In this document: one piece after another, positions 1 to 7,847 of the stretch
Layout of the letters: each line of letters starts with the position of its first letter
How positions within the stretch are numbered: position 1 is the stretch's first letter
Assembly: GCF_900112415.1 (NCBI RefSeq)
Contig: NZ_FOLV01000041.1
Coordinates: forward strand, 1-34,449
Source: Bacillus sp. 491mf
GTDB lineage: Bacteria > Bacillota > Bacilli > Bacillales > Bacillaceae_G
Reading direction: 5' to 3'
Length of the DNA: 34,449 nt
Notes under the pieces: model-generated
The model's database searches: none
What the model saw: the letters and a program-made list of their open reading frames with translations, nothing else
What the model was told of the DNA's origin: nothing
Translations under genes and position numbers: made by a program

Positions 1-558
1 AGAAGCTATGAAAGGATATACTAGCATGCTCATTATCTTTACAGTGATATCTTGACCAAAATTTAGTATAGCTATAAGACCGATTACTAATACAAGCGAT
101 AAAATGGCCCTTGGAGGCTCGTCCATGTGCAATTGATTTACGATAAAACTACTTGCAGTATTTGTAAGTGCAACCGAATACATTAGCACGATTGTATAAA
201 TTGAAACGAAATATACTATATTAAAAATGATACTTGCCTTATTTCCGAAATACTCTCTTATTGTACCTGTAATTCCCTCATCAGCAGAATTGGAAGCGTA
301 TATCATTTTAGCAAGCGCCCTATGTGAGTAATACATAACTGGAAATGCAAGGATGGTAATTAACAGTAATGATAATAAACCACCTGAACCTGCATTAATA
401 GGTAAAAAGAGTACCCCTGCTCCAATTGCTGTCCCAAAAAGACTCAATGCCCAGGTTGTATCCTGTTTATGCCACTTTTTAGGGTCTAGATATTTTTCAT
501 TTTTTACTGCAGTATTTTCAGCTTGAAGTTCTATTTTTTTTGCAGTATTCCCATTCAT
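1..558 (-). CDS. Serine/threonine-type amino-acid permease (SdaC/HAAAP family), N-terminal part
   Basis: The reading frame is open from an ATG at 558 to the window edge, giving 186 codons without a stop, so the gene is cut by the window and not visibly truncated. An AAGGAGG ribosome binding site lies 9 bases before the ATG. A hydrophilic N-terminus of about 28 residues with a KKWHKQDTTW segment leads into the conserved first membrane segment, LSLFGTAIGAGVLFLPINAG, which is characteristic of the SdaC/STP (hydroxy/aromatic amino acid permease) family. At least three further hydrophobic segments follow. The family imports serine, threonine or related amino acids by proton or sodium symport in the cytoplasmic membrane. 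The exact substrate cannot be told from this half. Confidence 0.85.
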   Translation of the reverse strand, partial: MNGNTAKKIELQAENTAVKNEKYLDPKKWHKQDTTWALSLFGTAIGAGVLFLPINAGSGGLLSLLLITILAFPVMYYSHRALAKMIYASNSADEGITGTIREYFGNKASIIFNIVYFVSIYTIVLMYSVALTNTASSFIVNQLHMDEPPRAILSLVLVIGLIAILNFGQDITVKIMSMLVYPFIAS

Positions 559-842
559 ATAATAATTCCTCCTTGTATCCTATTCTTACGTCTCTTTTTA
601 AGGCTTAGGAATATAGTCCATTCTTGAAAAATAAATTGCTTACAAGGTGCCGCGCATCGTATACCCTTCTTCTAAGTTGATCAAAATCGAAACATTCGCT
701 AGTCATCAACTTGATGAATTTGTTAGCGTTTACAAAAAATTCTAATTGTATAGTAGTATATTTTAATGATAATGGCTCTAAATGTACAAACATCCTTAGA
801 AGAACAATAGAGAATAGAAATGTTAACGATTTCATAATATTC

Positions 843-968
843 CTAATAACTGTTTATTTCTTTAATTGTAATAAAAACTGTATTAGAATTATCACCAAAT
901 TTCATTTTCTTAAATGACATGAAGTTTAATATAGCGCTTCCATTTTCATGTCGAATAAATTTCCCTTC
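843..968 (-). pseudogene. Decayed small gene behind promoter copy A
   Basis: Immediately downstream of promoter/SD copy A (968-1010, reading on the minus strand) there are 41 open codons ending in TAG at 843. They have no start codon, because a TGA directly precedes them. The translated end reads NTVFITIKEINSY, which I do not recognise. Where copy B has ATGGAAA after its SD, copy A has AGGGAAA, so the start seems to have been lost. The next 200 bases towards the transporter contain only a doubtful open frame without a ribosome binding site. I read this as the remains of a gene; function unknown. Confidence 0.3.
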
Positions 969-1010
969 TAATCACACACCTTTCTTAGAGTAAACGTATC
1001 AGTATGTCCA
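968..1010 (-). promoter_or_regulatory. Promoter/SD segment, copy A of an inverted pair
   Basis: Read on the minus strand this 43-base segment matches the plus-strand segment 1490-1532 at 36 of 43 positions. It begins with GGACATACTGATA and ends with AAAGGTGTGTGATTAG, a probable ribosome binding site. The distance between the CATACTGAT element and AAAGGTG would suit a -10 element and short leader, possibly of a sporulation sigma factor, but no convincing -35 is visible. Confidence 0.4.
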
Positions 1011-1032
1011 ATTTAAGAAGATTACTTGCAAG

Positions 1033-1485
1033 GTCTTTAGAATTTCCGCACCAGAACCAGGTTTGATATTTTCTCTAGAGGTAATAGATTATCTCTCGAC
1101 GCCCTCATTATAGCTTGTATATTTATGAGTTATGATATTTTTTTATTTTTAGAAAGATTGAATATACAGAATCTTGAATAGATAATAAATTACACTTGGC
1201 ATGTAGCAACTGTGTCTATTGTTTGAAGCTGTATTAGTTTAGTATAAAAATAAAATAATACAGCTTACCTTTGATTAATTCATTGATTATATTAGAATGT
1301 CATTATAAAGATATTTATACTTTCCCTTATTGTAATATCTTATTTTAGACGTGAAAGCTGTTATAATAAATAATTAATGTAGATGAAACAGGAATAAATT
1401 AAGGGAGTATAAAATTATTTTGTATATTTATTATTAATATTGAATTTATATACATTTTTCAGAAAAAAAGAACTTTTTCTTATAT
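1033..1485. other. AT-rich stretch between the inverted promoter copies, no gene seen
   Basis: No open frame with a plausible ribosome binding site was found in either direction. The only clear structure is a perfect 11-base inverted repeat, AAGCTGTATTA at 1226-1236 and TAATACAGCTT at 1256-1266, with a 19-base loop. It may be an old terminator. Confidence 0.4.
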
Positions 1486-1489
1486 ATCT

Positions 1490-1532
1490 TAGACATACTG
1501 ATATTATTACTTTACAAAAGGTGTGTGATTAG
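1490..1532 (+). promoter_or_regulatory. Promoter/SD segment, copy B of an inverted pair
   Basis: This is the plus-strand copy of the segment found inverted at 968-1010. It reads AGACATACTGATA, then 14 bases, then AAAGGTGTGTGATTAG, and is followed by ATG at 1534. The conservation of both the CATACTGAT element and the ribosome binding site suggests a functional transcription/translation start that was duplicated. Confidence 0.4.
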
Positions 1533-1533
1533 T

Positions 1534-1572
1534 ATGGAAAAAGAACAGTTATTTAGGCTCTGGTGCATATAG
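1534..1572 (+). pseudogene. Truncated gene start behind promoter copy B
   Basis: An ATG follows the AAAGGTGTG ribosome binding site at 6-7 bases' spacing and opens a frame of only 12 codons, MEKEQLFRLWCI, before TAG. The good initiation signals and abrupt end just where IS231-like/repeat sequence begins suggest the 5' end of a gene cut off by a mobile element. It could also be a genuine micropeptide. The family is not recognised. Confidence 0.3.
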
Positions 1573-1590
1573 CCACCAAGTAAAATTTTT

Positions 1591-1791
1591 GCAGCACCCC
1601 CATAACGAAATTTTAAACCTTCTTGTAATAAGAAAGCTCATTTTATCCCGCTATTCGTGGGCAGTATTACTGCCCGTAAAAGCCCGATTGGTGAGGGATG
1701 ATAATCAGTGGGGGATGAAGAAACCCCCCACTGATTAAAGTTTCACTTTATCGTTTTGGGGGTGACCTGCTTTCCTAGGTTGATGGGCATG
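1591..1791. mobile_element. IS231-like remnant with one terminal inverted repeat, split by a bcr1-type repeat
   Basis: At 1772-1791 the complement reads CATGCCCATCAACCTAGGAA, close to the IS231 terminal repeat as I remember it (CATGCCCATCAACTTAAG...). Just inside it, GCAGCACCCCCATAACGA (1591-1608) and TCGTTTTGGGGGTGACCTGC (1751-1770) form an imperfect inverted repeat that brackets the bcr1-type repeat at 1642-1751. No transposase and no second terminal repeat are visible. The segment is therefore a solo end, a deletion remnant, or part of a MIC231-like cassette. Assignment rests on recall of the terminus, not on a search. Confidence 0.45.
1642..1751. repeat. bcr1-type repeat, short copy (copy 1)
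   Basis: This 110-base unit is bounded by TTTAT direct repeats (1642-1646 and 1747-1751). It contains the palindrome GGGCAGTATTACTGCCC (1659-1675) and a stem of AATCAGTGGGG with CCCCACTGATT around a short loop. About 80 bases are nearly identical to the right part of 7848-8126. TTTAT borders and a conserved fold are, to my recollection, properties of the B. cereus-group element bcr1. Confidence 0.7.
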
Positions 1792-1842
1792 GTCCTTCCC
1801 CCCTTATTTAAATATTTACCTAAAAACAACCGTACACAAACC

Positions 1843-2778
1843 TTACAGTTCAACTTGTTCCAAAATTTCTAGTTCTTTCTTCAGTTTCGCTTTATCTAAA
1901 TTCTCTCCAATAATTACAAGGTTTGTTGGGAACCCAAAATCCTGCTCTAATAAAGATGGCACACCAAATGAGTATTGCAGTAAAGTTGGGTATTTATCAC
2001 CATGAAACTTCACAAATCCTTTTACACGGTAAATTCCCTCTGGTAAATTAGAAAGCCATTCGTATAATTTGTCTTGATTAATTGATTTTGTAAATGGATA
2101 AGTCATCGTTTGAATATGTAAATGCTGTGTCACATGTAATTTCTCGTGATTTTGATTACTTGCGAGCTGTACCTTTTCTAAATCTTCTAAAGATATATTA
2201 CAATATTGTGTTTCGTATAATTTTGCGTGTTTATTTATTAACGATACTTCCTTAACAATCCGTTCCTTCTCTTCATCTCTAAGCAAATCTGATTTATTGA
2301 TAAGAATATGACTTCCATACTTCATTTGTTCATTTAAAAGTTGTTGTACACTTTTACTTAAAGTCTCACGATTTAACCACCTGATTGCATCTAATACAAC
2401 AATAATCGATTTCACTTCAATATAAGGTGCTAAAATAGGTGAAAGACAAGCGTCCAATACTTCAATCGGATGCGCAACGCCTGTTGTTTCTATATAAACT
2501 ACATCCGGTCTCTCCTCCTGATATAAGGAATGTAGCTGAATTTCTAATTCATCTTTCATCGTACAGCAAATACAGCCTTTTAAAAGTTCTCTTAAAATAT
2601 TTTCTCGTCCTACAATATCTGTATCTACGGAGTATTCACCGATTTCATTCATTAGTACTGCAACTTTTCGATTTTTCTTCTTTTCCGCTAATAAAAGATT
2701 TTGAAGCAGCGTTGATTTCCCGCTCCCTAAAAAACCACCTAATATATGAATTTCTACTTTGTTCATATGAGTTACCAT
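1843..2778 (-). CDS. COG0523 (CobW/YciC-type) zinc metallochaperone GTPase
   Basis: A G3E-family GTPase that probably delivers zinc to client enzymes under zinc starvation, like YciC/ZagA of B. subtilis. Numbered from the chosen start, the Walker A motif GGFLGSGKST is at residues 14-23, the CxCC metal-binding motif (GCICC) at 69-72, an ETTGVAHP segment near 105 and the NKSDL guanine-specificity motif follow; a CobW C-terminal domain fills the last third. The frame also opens at a TTG (2808) and at an ATG (2766). I prefer the ATG at 2778 because AAAGGA lies at proper spacing before it. A near-perfect Zur box sits about 50 bases upstream, which argues for zinc rather than cobalamin or nitrile hydratase service. 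The gene is monocistronic. Confidence 0.88.
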   Translation of the reverse strand: MVTHMNKVEIHILGGFLGSGKSTLLQNLLLAEKKKNRKVAVLMNEIGEYSVDTDIVGRENILRELLKGCICCTMKDELEIQLHSLYQEERPDVVYIETTGVAHPIEVLDACLSPILAPYIEVKSIIVVLDAIRWLNRETLSKSVQQLLNEQMKYGSHILINKSDLLRDEEKERIVKEVSLINKHAKLYETQYCNISLEDLEKVQLASNQNHEKLHVTQHLHIQTMTYPFTKSINQDKLYEWLSNLPEGIYRVKGFVKFHGDKYPTLLQYSFGVPSLLEQDFGFPTNLVIIGENLDKAKLKKELEILEQVEL

Positions 2779-2829
2779 CCATTCCTTTATTTCTAACAAT
2801 AATTGCAATTAATTTTACAACATTACCAT

Positions 2830-2850
2830 AAAGCGTAATTATTATGATTT
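2830..2850. promoter_or_regulatory. Zur box (zinc-uptake regulator operator)
   Basis: The 21-base site has the core CGTAATTATTATG within AAA-G and ATTT flanks. It differs at only about two positions from the B. subtilis Zur consensus (AAATCGTAATNATTACGATTT). It lies between the COG0523 gene and its upstream region, where a repressor would block transcription when zinc is sufficient. Confidence 0.8.
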
Positions 2851-2924
2851 TTATATATTATTCTAGTAAATTCAATTTTATTTGTAAACAAAACGAGATC
2901 ATGCCTATTCGAAGAAGCTGACCC

Positions 2925-2946
2925 AAAAGGCATATAAGTGCCTTTT
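2925..2946. terminator. Hairpin between copZ and the COG0523 gene
   Basis: AAAAGGCA (2925-2932) pairs perfectly with TGCCTTTT (2939-2946). It may be a second, weaker terminator behind copZ or part of a short repeat. Both this hairpin and the one at 3027-3064 start beside an AGCTGAC word. No gene is seen in 2851-3110. Confidence 0.35.
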
Positions 2947-3026
2947 GAAGTTAGTCCTTTTTCCGTTTCGACCATTCTTTGCAATATATCGTCGATTCGC
3001 TAAGCTGAATCATACTGAAAAATAAG

Positions 3027-3064
3027 AGGAGCTGACTAAAAATTGGACTTTTTAATCAGCTCCT
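3027..3064 (-). terminator. Terminator of the csoR-copA-copZ operon
   Basis: AGGAGCTGACTAAAAA pairs with TTTTTAATCAGCTCCT except for a small asymmetry, giving a long stem 47 bases after the copZ stop. The A/T part supplies the U-rich side on the minus strand. Confidence 0.6.
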
Positions 3065-3110
3065 TATATAAAACGGCCTCTATAGTAAAAATTTATTAAA
3101 TTTTTACTAT

Positions 3111-3314
3111 TTACTGCACGTCATATCCTTGATCTTCAATAGCTTCTTTCATTTTTTCTACATCTACTTTTGCTTCATCATATACTACATTTACAGTTCC
3201 CTCTTGCAACTGTACTTCTACATTTTGTACTCCTTCTAACTCTGTAAGTGCGTTTGTTACTGCCATTTTGCAATGATTACATGTCATTCCTTGTACGTTT
3301 AATGTGATAGTCAT
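3111..3314 (-). CDS. copZ: Copper chaperone CopZ
   Basis: A 67-residue heavy-metal-associated (HMA) domain with the copper site MTCNHC (Cys12 and Cys15), followed by the usual beta-alpha-beta-beta-alpha-beta pattern ending in QGYDVQ. CopZ carries Cu(I) in the cytoplasm and hands it to the CopA pump. The frame can be extended to 3335, but a GGAGG sequence lies 8 bases before the ATG at 3314, giving MTITLNVQGM as in other bacilli. It follows copA on the same strand with about 20 bases between, so it is the last gene of the csoR-copA-copZ operon and shares its CsoR-controlled promoter. Confidence 0.95.
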   Translation of the reverse strand: MTITLNVQGMTCNHCKMAVTNALTELEGVQNVEVQLQEGTVNVVYDEAKVDVEKMKEAIEDQGYDVQ

Positions 3315-3335
3315 ATTAAATTCCTCCATATTCAT

Positions 3336-5732
3336 TTATATTTTAACGCGTTTTAAGCGAAGTGCGTTCGTCACAACAGATACAGAACTAAATGCCATCG
3401 CTGCTCCGGCCACCCAAGGCTCTAATAATCCAAAAGCCGCCACAGGAATACCGATTGCGTTATAGAATAAAGCCCAAAACAAGTTTTGACGAATATTTTT
3501 CATCGTCTTACGACTTAACTCAATCGCTTTTGGTATATGTGATAAGTCACCACCAACTAACGTAACATCTGCAGTTTCAATTGCTACATCTGCACCTGTT
3601 CCAATTGCCATACCAATATCAGATTTTGCAAGAGCTGGTGCATCATTAATACCATCACCTACCATTGCTACTCTCTTTCCTTGTTTTTGTAAATCCTCTA
3701 CAATCTTAGCCTTTTCCTCTGGCAATACTTCCGCAAATACATGCTCAATATGAACTTGCTTTGCAATCGCCTCAGCGGTACGTTGATTATCCCCCGTTAC
3801 CATGTATACTTCAATTCCCATGTGCTTCAGTGTTTCAATTGCAACCTTTGAACTTTCTTTTACTGTGTCGGCAACAGCGATTATTCCAGCCATTTCCCCA
3901 TCAATTGCAACAAGCATTGCTGTTTTACCTTGATACTCTAATTCTTTCAAAATTTCTTCATGCTGTGAAATTTCTATAGATTGCTCATTCATTAATTTAC
4001 GCGTTCCAACAAGAACTTTTTTACTTTCAATGCCCGCTTCAATACCATGACCTGGAATAGCTGAAAAGTGCTGTAACTCTTTTAATTCTATCTCATTTTG
4101 TTTTCCATGTTCAACTATCGCATGAGCTAATGGATGTTCAGAAGCACTTTCAGCTGAAATCGCATAATCCAGCATACCTTTTTGAAATTCTATTACATCA
4201 GTCACTTCTGGCTTTCCTTTTGTTACTGTTCCTGTTTTATCCAATAACACTGCATTGACTTTATGTGTCCCTTCTAGGTATTCACCTCCTTTAAAGAGAA
4301 TACCCTTCTCTGCTCCTTTTCCTGTACCAACCATAATCGAAGTTGGTGTAGCCAAACCTAGAGCGCATGGACATGCAATGACAAGAATCGCAATTCCTAC
4401 TTCCAATGCTTTTGGCAAATCTCCTGGTGTTATAAAGAAATACCATACTATAAAGGCAACTACAGCAATCGCTACAACAATAGGAACAAAAATGCCCGAA
4501 ATGATATCTGCTAATCGTTGAATTGGTGCTTTAGAACCTTGTGCTTCTTCAACAATTTTAATAATGCCTGCTAATGCTGTGTCTTTTCCAACTTTTTCAG
4601 CTTGAATGGTTAGCATTCCATTTGCATTAATCGTCGCACCAATAACAGAATCTCCTTCTTTTTTATCCACTGGAATAGACTCTCCAGTAATCATAGATTC
4701 ATCAACAGAGGATACCCCTGAAATCACAATACCATCTACCGGTATTTTTTCGCCGGGTTTTACAATCATGATATCTCCAATCACAACTTCTTCTAATGGC
4801 ACTCGCACCTCTTGACCATTGCGAACGACAAGTGCATCTTTCGCCTGTAAACTTAGCAATTTAGAAATCGCTTCTGTTGTGCGGCCTTTTGCCAATGTTT
4901 CAAAGTACTTTCCAACTAATATTAATGTAATTAAAACGGCACTTGTTTCAAAATAGAGATCTGGATTGTAGTTTACCTTTCCTAATGTTTTCAATGCCTC
5001 ATATAGACTGTAAAAGTAAGCTGCTGATGTTCCCAAGGCCACTAAAACATCCATATTCGCACTTTTATTTCGAAGAGCACGATAAGCCCCGACATAGAAG
5101 TGTCCTCCAATATAAAACTGAACGGGTGTTGCTAATAAAAGTTGAAACCATGGATTCATAAGAATATGCGGCATTGGTAACCCTGTATCAAACGGCATAT
5201 GTCCAAACATTGTATAAAGTAATGGTAAGGACAAGAGAATCGAAATCAGCAATTGACGCCTTTTCTCCTTAATAACTCCTTCCTTTCTTTCTGAATGATC
5301 TACCTCTCCGTTACGGATTTGTCCCTTATATCCTAGTTTCTTTATCTTTTCAAGAATGTTTTCTGTAGAAACTAACCCTTCGTTATACTCTACAACAGCA
5401 CTATTTGTAGCTAAATTAACTGTTGCACTCGAAATACCTTCCATTTTATTTAGTACTTTTTCAATTCGGTTTGCACAGGCTGCACATGTCATCCCTTCGA
5501 TATCTAAAGTAACCTTTTCTTCCGCCACGCTATATCCTAGTTTTTCAATTTTGTTTTTTATATTGGAGATTTCCTGCTTTGACGGGTCATATTTAATACT
5601 TGCTTTTTCCATCGCTAAGTTTACATTAGCTTCTACCCCATCCATTTTATTTAGCACTTTTTCAATTCGGGTGGCACAAGCTGCACATGTCATTCCTGTT
5701 ACGCCAAGCGTAACATGTTTTTGATTCCCCAT
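3336..5732 (-). CDS. copA: Copper-exporting P1B-type ATPase CopA
   Basis: A 798-residue P-type ATPase that pumps Cu(I) out of the cytoplasm. Two N-terminal HMA domains carry GMTCAAC motifs (Cys16/19 and Cys83/86). The actuator domain has TGES (about 349-352), the transport site is CPC at 454-456, the phosphorylation motif DKTGT starts at Asp498, the nucleotide-binding domain has the SEHP motif, and [10 protein letters not shown] marks the hinge. Length and order are those of B. subtilis CopA. AGGAGGGG lies 6 bases before the ATG. It starts 12 bases after csoR and precedes copZ, so the three form one copper-induced operon. Confidence 0.97.
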   Translation of the reverse strand: MGNQKHVTLGVTGMTCAACATRIEKVLNKMDGVEANVNLAMEKASIKYDPSKQEISNIKNKIEKLGYSVAEEKVTLDIEGMTCAACANRIEKVLNKMEGISSATVNLATNSAVVEYNEGLVSTENILEKIKKLGYKGQIRNGEVDHSERKEGVIKEKRRQLLISILLSLPLLYTMFGHMPFDTGLPMPHILMNPWFQLLLATPVQFYIGGHFYVGAYRALRNKSANMDVLVALGTSAAYFYSLYEALKTLGKVNYNPDLYFETSAVLITLILVGKYFETLAKGRTTEAISKLLSLQAKDALVVRNGQEVRVPLEEVVIGDIMIVKPGEKIPVDGIVISGVSSVDESMITGESIPVDKKEGDSVIGATINANGMLTIQAEKVGKDTALAGIIKIVEEAQGSKAPIQRLADIISGIFVPIVVAIAVVAFIVWYFFITPGDLPKALEVGIAILVIACPCALGLATPTSIMVGTGKGAEKGILFKGGEYLEGTHKVNAVLLDKTGTVTKGKPEVTDVIEFQKGMLDYAISAESASEHPLAHAIVEHGKQNEIELKELQHFSAIPGHGIEAGIESKKVLVGTRKLMNEQSIEISQHEEILKELEYQGKTAMLVAIDGEMAGIIAVADTVKESSKVAIETLKHMGIEVYMVTGDNQRTAEAIAKQVHIEHVFAEVLPEEKAKIVEDLQKQGKRVAMVGDGINDAPALAKSDIGMAIGTGADVAIETADVTLVGGDLSHIPKAIELSRKTMKNIRQNLFWALFYNAIGIPVAAFGLLEPWVAGAAMAFSSVSVVTNALRLKRVKI

Positions 5733-5744
5733 TGTATACCCCTC

Positions 5745-6056
5745 CTATTTCGAAAACTGCTTAATGACATTCATTAATTCATGAATCGATTCGTCCCCAT
5801 TCCCTTCATGAATTGCTTTTGCAACGCAATGCTTTGTATGACGCTCCAATAAAGAAAAACCGACCTTATTTAACGCTGCGTTAATCGCTGAAATTTGAAT
5901 TAAAATATCAACACAGTAGCGATTATCTTCTACCATCTTTTGTACACCACGTACTTGACCTTCAATACGTTTTAAACGTTTCATCACACTTTGAATTTCC
6001 TCTTCTGTTCGAGGAACCATTTTTTGATCTATATGATTTCCTTCACAATGATCCAT
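5745..6056 (-). CDS. csoR: Copper-sensing repressor CsoR
   Basis: A 103-residue all-helical DUF156 repressor. The Cu(I) ligands Cys48, His73 and Cys77 have the spacing of B. subtilis CsoR, which distinguishes it from RcnR or FrmR relatives. Without copper it binds DNA; Cu(I) releases it and opens transcription of copA and copZ. The frame reaches 6086, but GAGGTGAT lies just before the ATG at 6056 (MDHCEGNH), so I take that start. The N-terminal HCEGNH piece may give extra metal affinity. It is the first gene of the operon and autoregulated through the operator in its promoter. Confidence 0.95.
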   Translation of the reverse strand: MDHCEGNHIDQKMVPRTEEEIQSVMKRLKRIEGQVRGVQKMVEDNRYCVDILIQISAINAALNKVGFSLLERHTKHCVAKAIHEGNGDESIHELMNVIKQFSK

Positions 6057-6097
6057 TACTATCACCTCATGAATTATTTTTGTCATTCTTTGTATAC

Positions 6098-6126
6098 ATT
6101 ATACGGGTAGGGGGTATCTGAAGCAA
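6098..6126 (-). promoter_or_regulatory. csoR-copA-copZ promoter with CsoR operator in the spacer
   Basis: On the minus strand TTGCTT (6121-6126) and TATAAT (6098-6103) are separated by exactly 17 bases. That spacer contains GATACCCCCTACCCGTAT (about 6101-6118), which resembles the GC-rich CsoR operator of B. subtilis copZA. Repressor binding there would occlude RNA polymerase. Confidence 0.85.
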
Positions 6127-6451
6127 CTGTTAATATGCCTATTTTTTCAAGGACAATATATATCACGCCCATGAACATAGATGGGGTGTGATAAATCACC
6201 TGCATTGATTAAACGAAGCTGATTATGTAACGCAACTTGTTCAAGATTCATGAGAATTTTTTTAGATATTTCTCATATTTTCATCATTTCCCTTTCATGC
6301 CCTTCTCACATCTAAGTTTTACACTAATAATCATTAAAGATATAGCGAGGTGATAAATCCAGATACACACTTCAAATTTTGACTCTATTAACAGTAGTTC
6401 TGGATTCACTTTTTCTTGAAACAAAATGAATCATAGATAGGTGGTGAACAG
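6127..6451. other. Intergenic region between csoR promoter and the PspA pair
   Basis: No gene is seen. Two inverted repeats stand out: ATCACGCCCAT with ATGGGGTGTGAT (6162-6192, one bulge) and AATCCAGA (6356-6363) with TCTGGATT (6399-6406). Either could be a terminator, an operator or chance. I could not find a sigma-W type promoter (TGAAAC-N16-CGTA) before the next gene. Confidence 0.4.
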
Positions 6452-7009
6452 ATGAAAAAGAACAAACGTAAAAAATGGTATTGGCTAAAATGGATGTTGA
6501 TCCTTCCACTGCTTCTTACTTTGCTGTTCTTTGGACTACATAGTATGAAGTCAGAAAGATGGGATCATGAAACGCACAAGAACGCTGAATATGGTATTTC
6601 TCACGATAAGGAGAGACAAGCTTTCCTTACAAAGAAAGAAGATTTTTCTAGCTTCGAAAGACATACTCATTATGAAAAGCATCATGAAAAGAGATTTGAT
6701 GTTCTATTATTTTTACCATTTCTGCTAGAACTTGGCCTTGTTCTTTTCGGCTGGTTAATTCTTCGCAAATCTGAAGGAAATATGGCTAAAAAGTGGACAG
6801 GAATACTGATCCTAATTATTGGTTTATTACCACTCTTTCCAATACTTGCACTTGCTGCAATGATTGCCTGGGCGTATAAAAAGGTTAGACAAAAAAGAAC
6901 GATAACAAGTGAGCATATAAATATTCCTATGTATAATGTTTCAACAATGCAAAAACAAATAGATATTTTAGATCAATGGGAACGGAATATTCGTAAGGAG
7001 GAGAAGTAA
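6452..7009 (+). CDS. Membrane protein cotranscribed with PspA (LiaI-like role possible)
   Basis: A 185-residue protein of unknown function. A very basic start (KKNKRKK) leads into a membrane segment at about 13-30. A His/Lys/Glu-rich hydrophilic stretch follows (about 32-80, several HxH-like pairs), then two more membrane segments at about 84-105 and 113-138 and a charged tail. The start ATG follows AGGTGG. It ends 3 bases before the pspA-like gene, whose ribosome binding site lies inside its last codons, so the two are translationally linked. By analogy with LiaI-LiaH or PspC-PspA it may anchor the PspA-like protein at the membrane. That is an inference from position; I see no PspC domain. 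Confidence 0.8.
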   Translation: MKKNKRKKWYWLKWMLILPLLLTLLFFGLHSMKSERWDHETHKNAEYGISHDKERQAFLTKKEDFSSFERHTHYEKHHEKRFDVLLFLPFLLELGLVLFGWLILRKSEGNMAKKWTGILILIIGLLPLFPILALAAMIAWAYKKVRQKRTITSEHINIPMYNVSTMQKQIDILDQWERNIRKEEK

Positions 7010-7012
7010 ACA

Positions 7013-7672
7013 ATGGGTATCTTTAAACGAATTAAAAATATTGTAATGGCAGATGTGCACCAAACATTAGATAAGCTAGAAATCCCTGTTAGTATGTTAA
7101 AGCAATACCTGAGAGAAACAGAAGAACAAATTTCAAAGGCGCAAAAGGCGCTATCTCACCAATTCTATTTAGAAAAGAAATATGAAGCGTTAATTGTAGA
7201 AACTGATGCTCTTGTCACAAAAAGAACTCGTCAAGCTGAGCTTGCGGTATCACGTGAAGAAGATCATATGGCACAGCTAGCTTTACAAGATAAAATCATA
7301 AATGAGAAGAAGGCTACACTATATCGTGAACAGTACGAAATAACAAAACAGCAAACAGCCACACTTTATGAACAAATTGACAAACTGCAAGAGAAATATC
7401 AAGAATTACAATATAAAGAACTCGTTCTTGTTTCTCGATTAAATGCGGCACAAGCGATAAAAGAAAGTAACGCAGCACTTGCTTCTTTCCATACGGAAAA
7501 TGCAACGAAAGGTTTTGCTCGCGTCGAATCTTACGTGCAAAAACTAGAAGCGGAAGCTGCTGCTAGCAACTATTTTTATCAGTTAAAATCTCCTAATCAA
7601 ACAGAGAGTTTAAACCAAGGTTTACAAGAAGAAATAAAACAAGAATTAGAGAAATTAAAAGAAAATAAGTAG
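7013..7672 (+). CDS. pspA: PspA/IM30-family membrane stress protein
   Basis: A 219-residue almost entirely alpha-helical protein with long coiled coils (about 25-190). It has the typical amphipathic N-terminus (MGIFKRIKNIVMADVHQTLD) that binds stressed membranes. PspA and LiaH assemble into large rings or rods on the inner face of the membrane and limit leakage caused by antimicrobial peptides or envelope damage. AAGGAGG lies 11 bases before the ATG. The upstream gene is probably its membrane partner. A strong terminator follows. No PspF- or LiaRS-type regulator is next to it, so control is not visible here. Confidence 0.9.
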   Translation: MGIFKRIKNIVMADVHQTLDKLEIPVSMLKQYLRETEEQISKAQKALSHQFYLEKKYEALIVETDALVTKRTRQAELAVSREEDHMAQLALQDKIINEKKATLYREQYEITKQQTATLYEQIDKLQEKYQELQYKELVLVSRLNAAQAIKESNAALASFHTENATKGFARVESYVQKLEAEAAASNYFYQLKSPNQTESLNQGLQEEIKQELEKLKENK

Positions 7673-7737
7673 TTTCTTTATCTACACTATTTTGTATACA
7701 CAAGCCAATTATGTTCGAACTATACCCTATAAAATAG

Positions 7738-7777
7738 AAAAAGATGGTTTCGGTTTGACCCGAGCCATCTTTTTTTC
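7738..7777 (+). terminator. Terminator of the PspA pair
   Basis: AAAGATGG (7740-7747) pairs with CCATCTTT (7765-7772), with further pairing of TCGG and CCGA inside, and is followed by a T run. Confidence 0.85.
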
Positions 7778-7847
7778 CATTGCTAGCGATGAACATTGTA
7801 AACAGAAAGCATACTCCACAAAGCAATCACAGCTTCTTTGTAAAAAC

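Noticed and set aside
605-917. Two overlapping open frames of 76 and 68 codons on opposite strands
   Set aside because: Neither has a ribosome binding site or a recognisable domain; the sequence looks like decayed DNA.
2914-3024. Transposase remnant between copZ and the COG0523 gene
   Set aside because: Minus-strand frames give some protein-like text but stops interrupt them and no transposase motif is visible; hairpins explain part of the sequence.
6380-6430. Sigma-W promoter for the PspA pair
   Set aside because: A TGAAAC is present at about 6417 but no CGTA-like -10 follows at the right distance.
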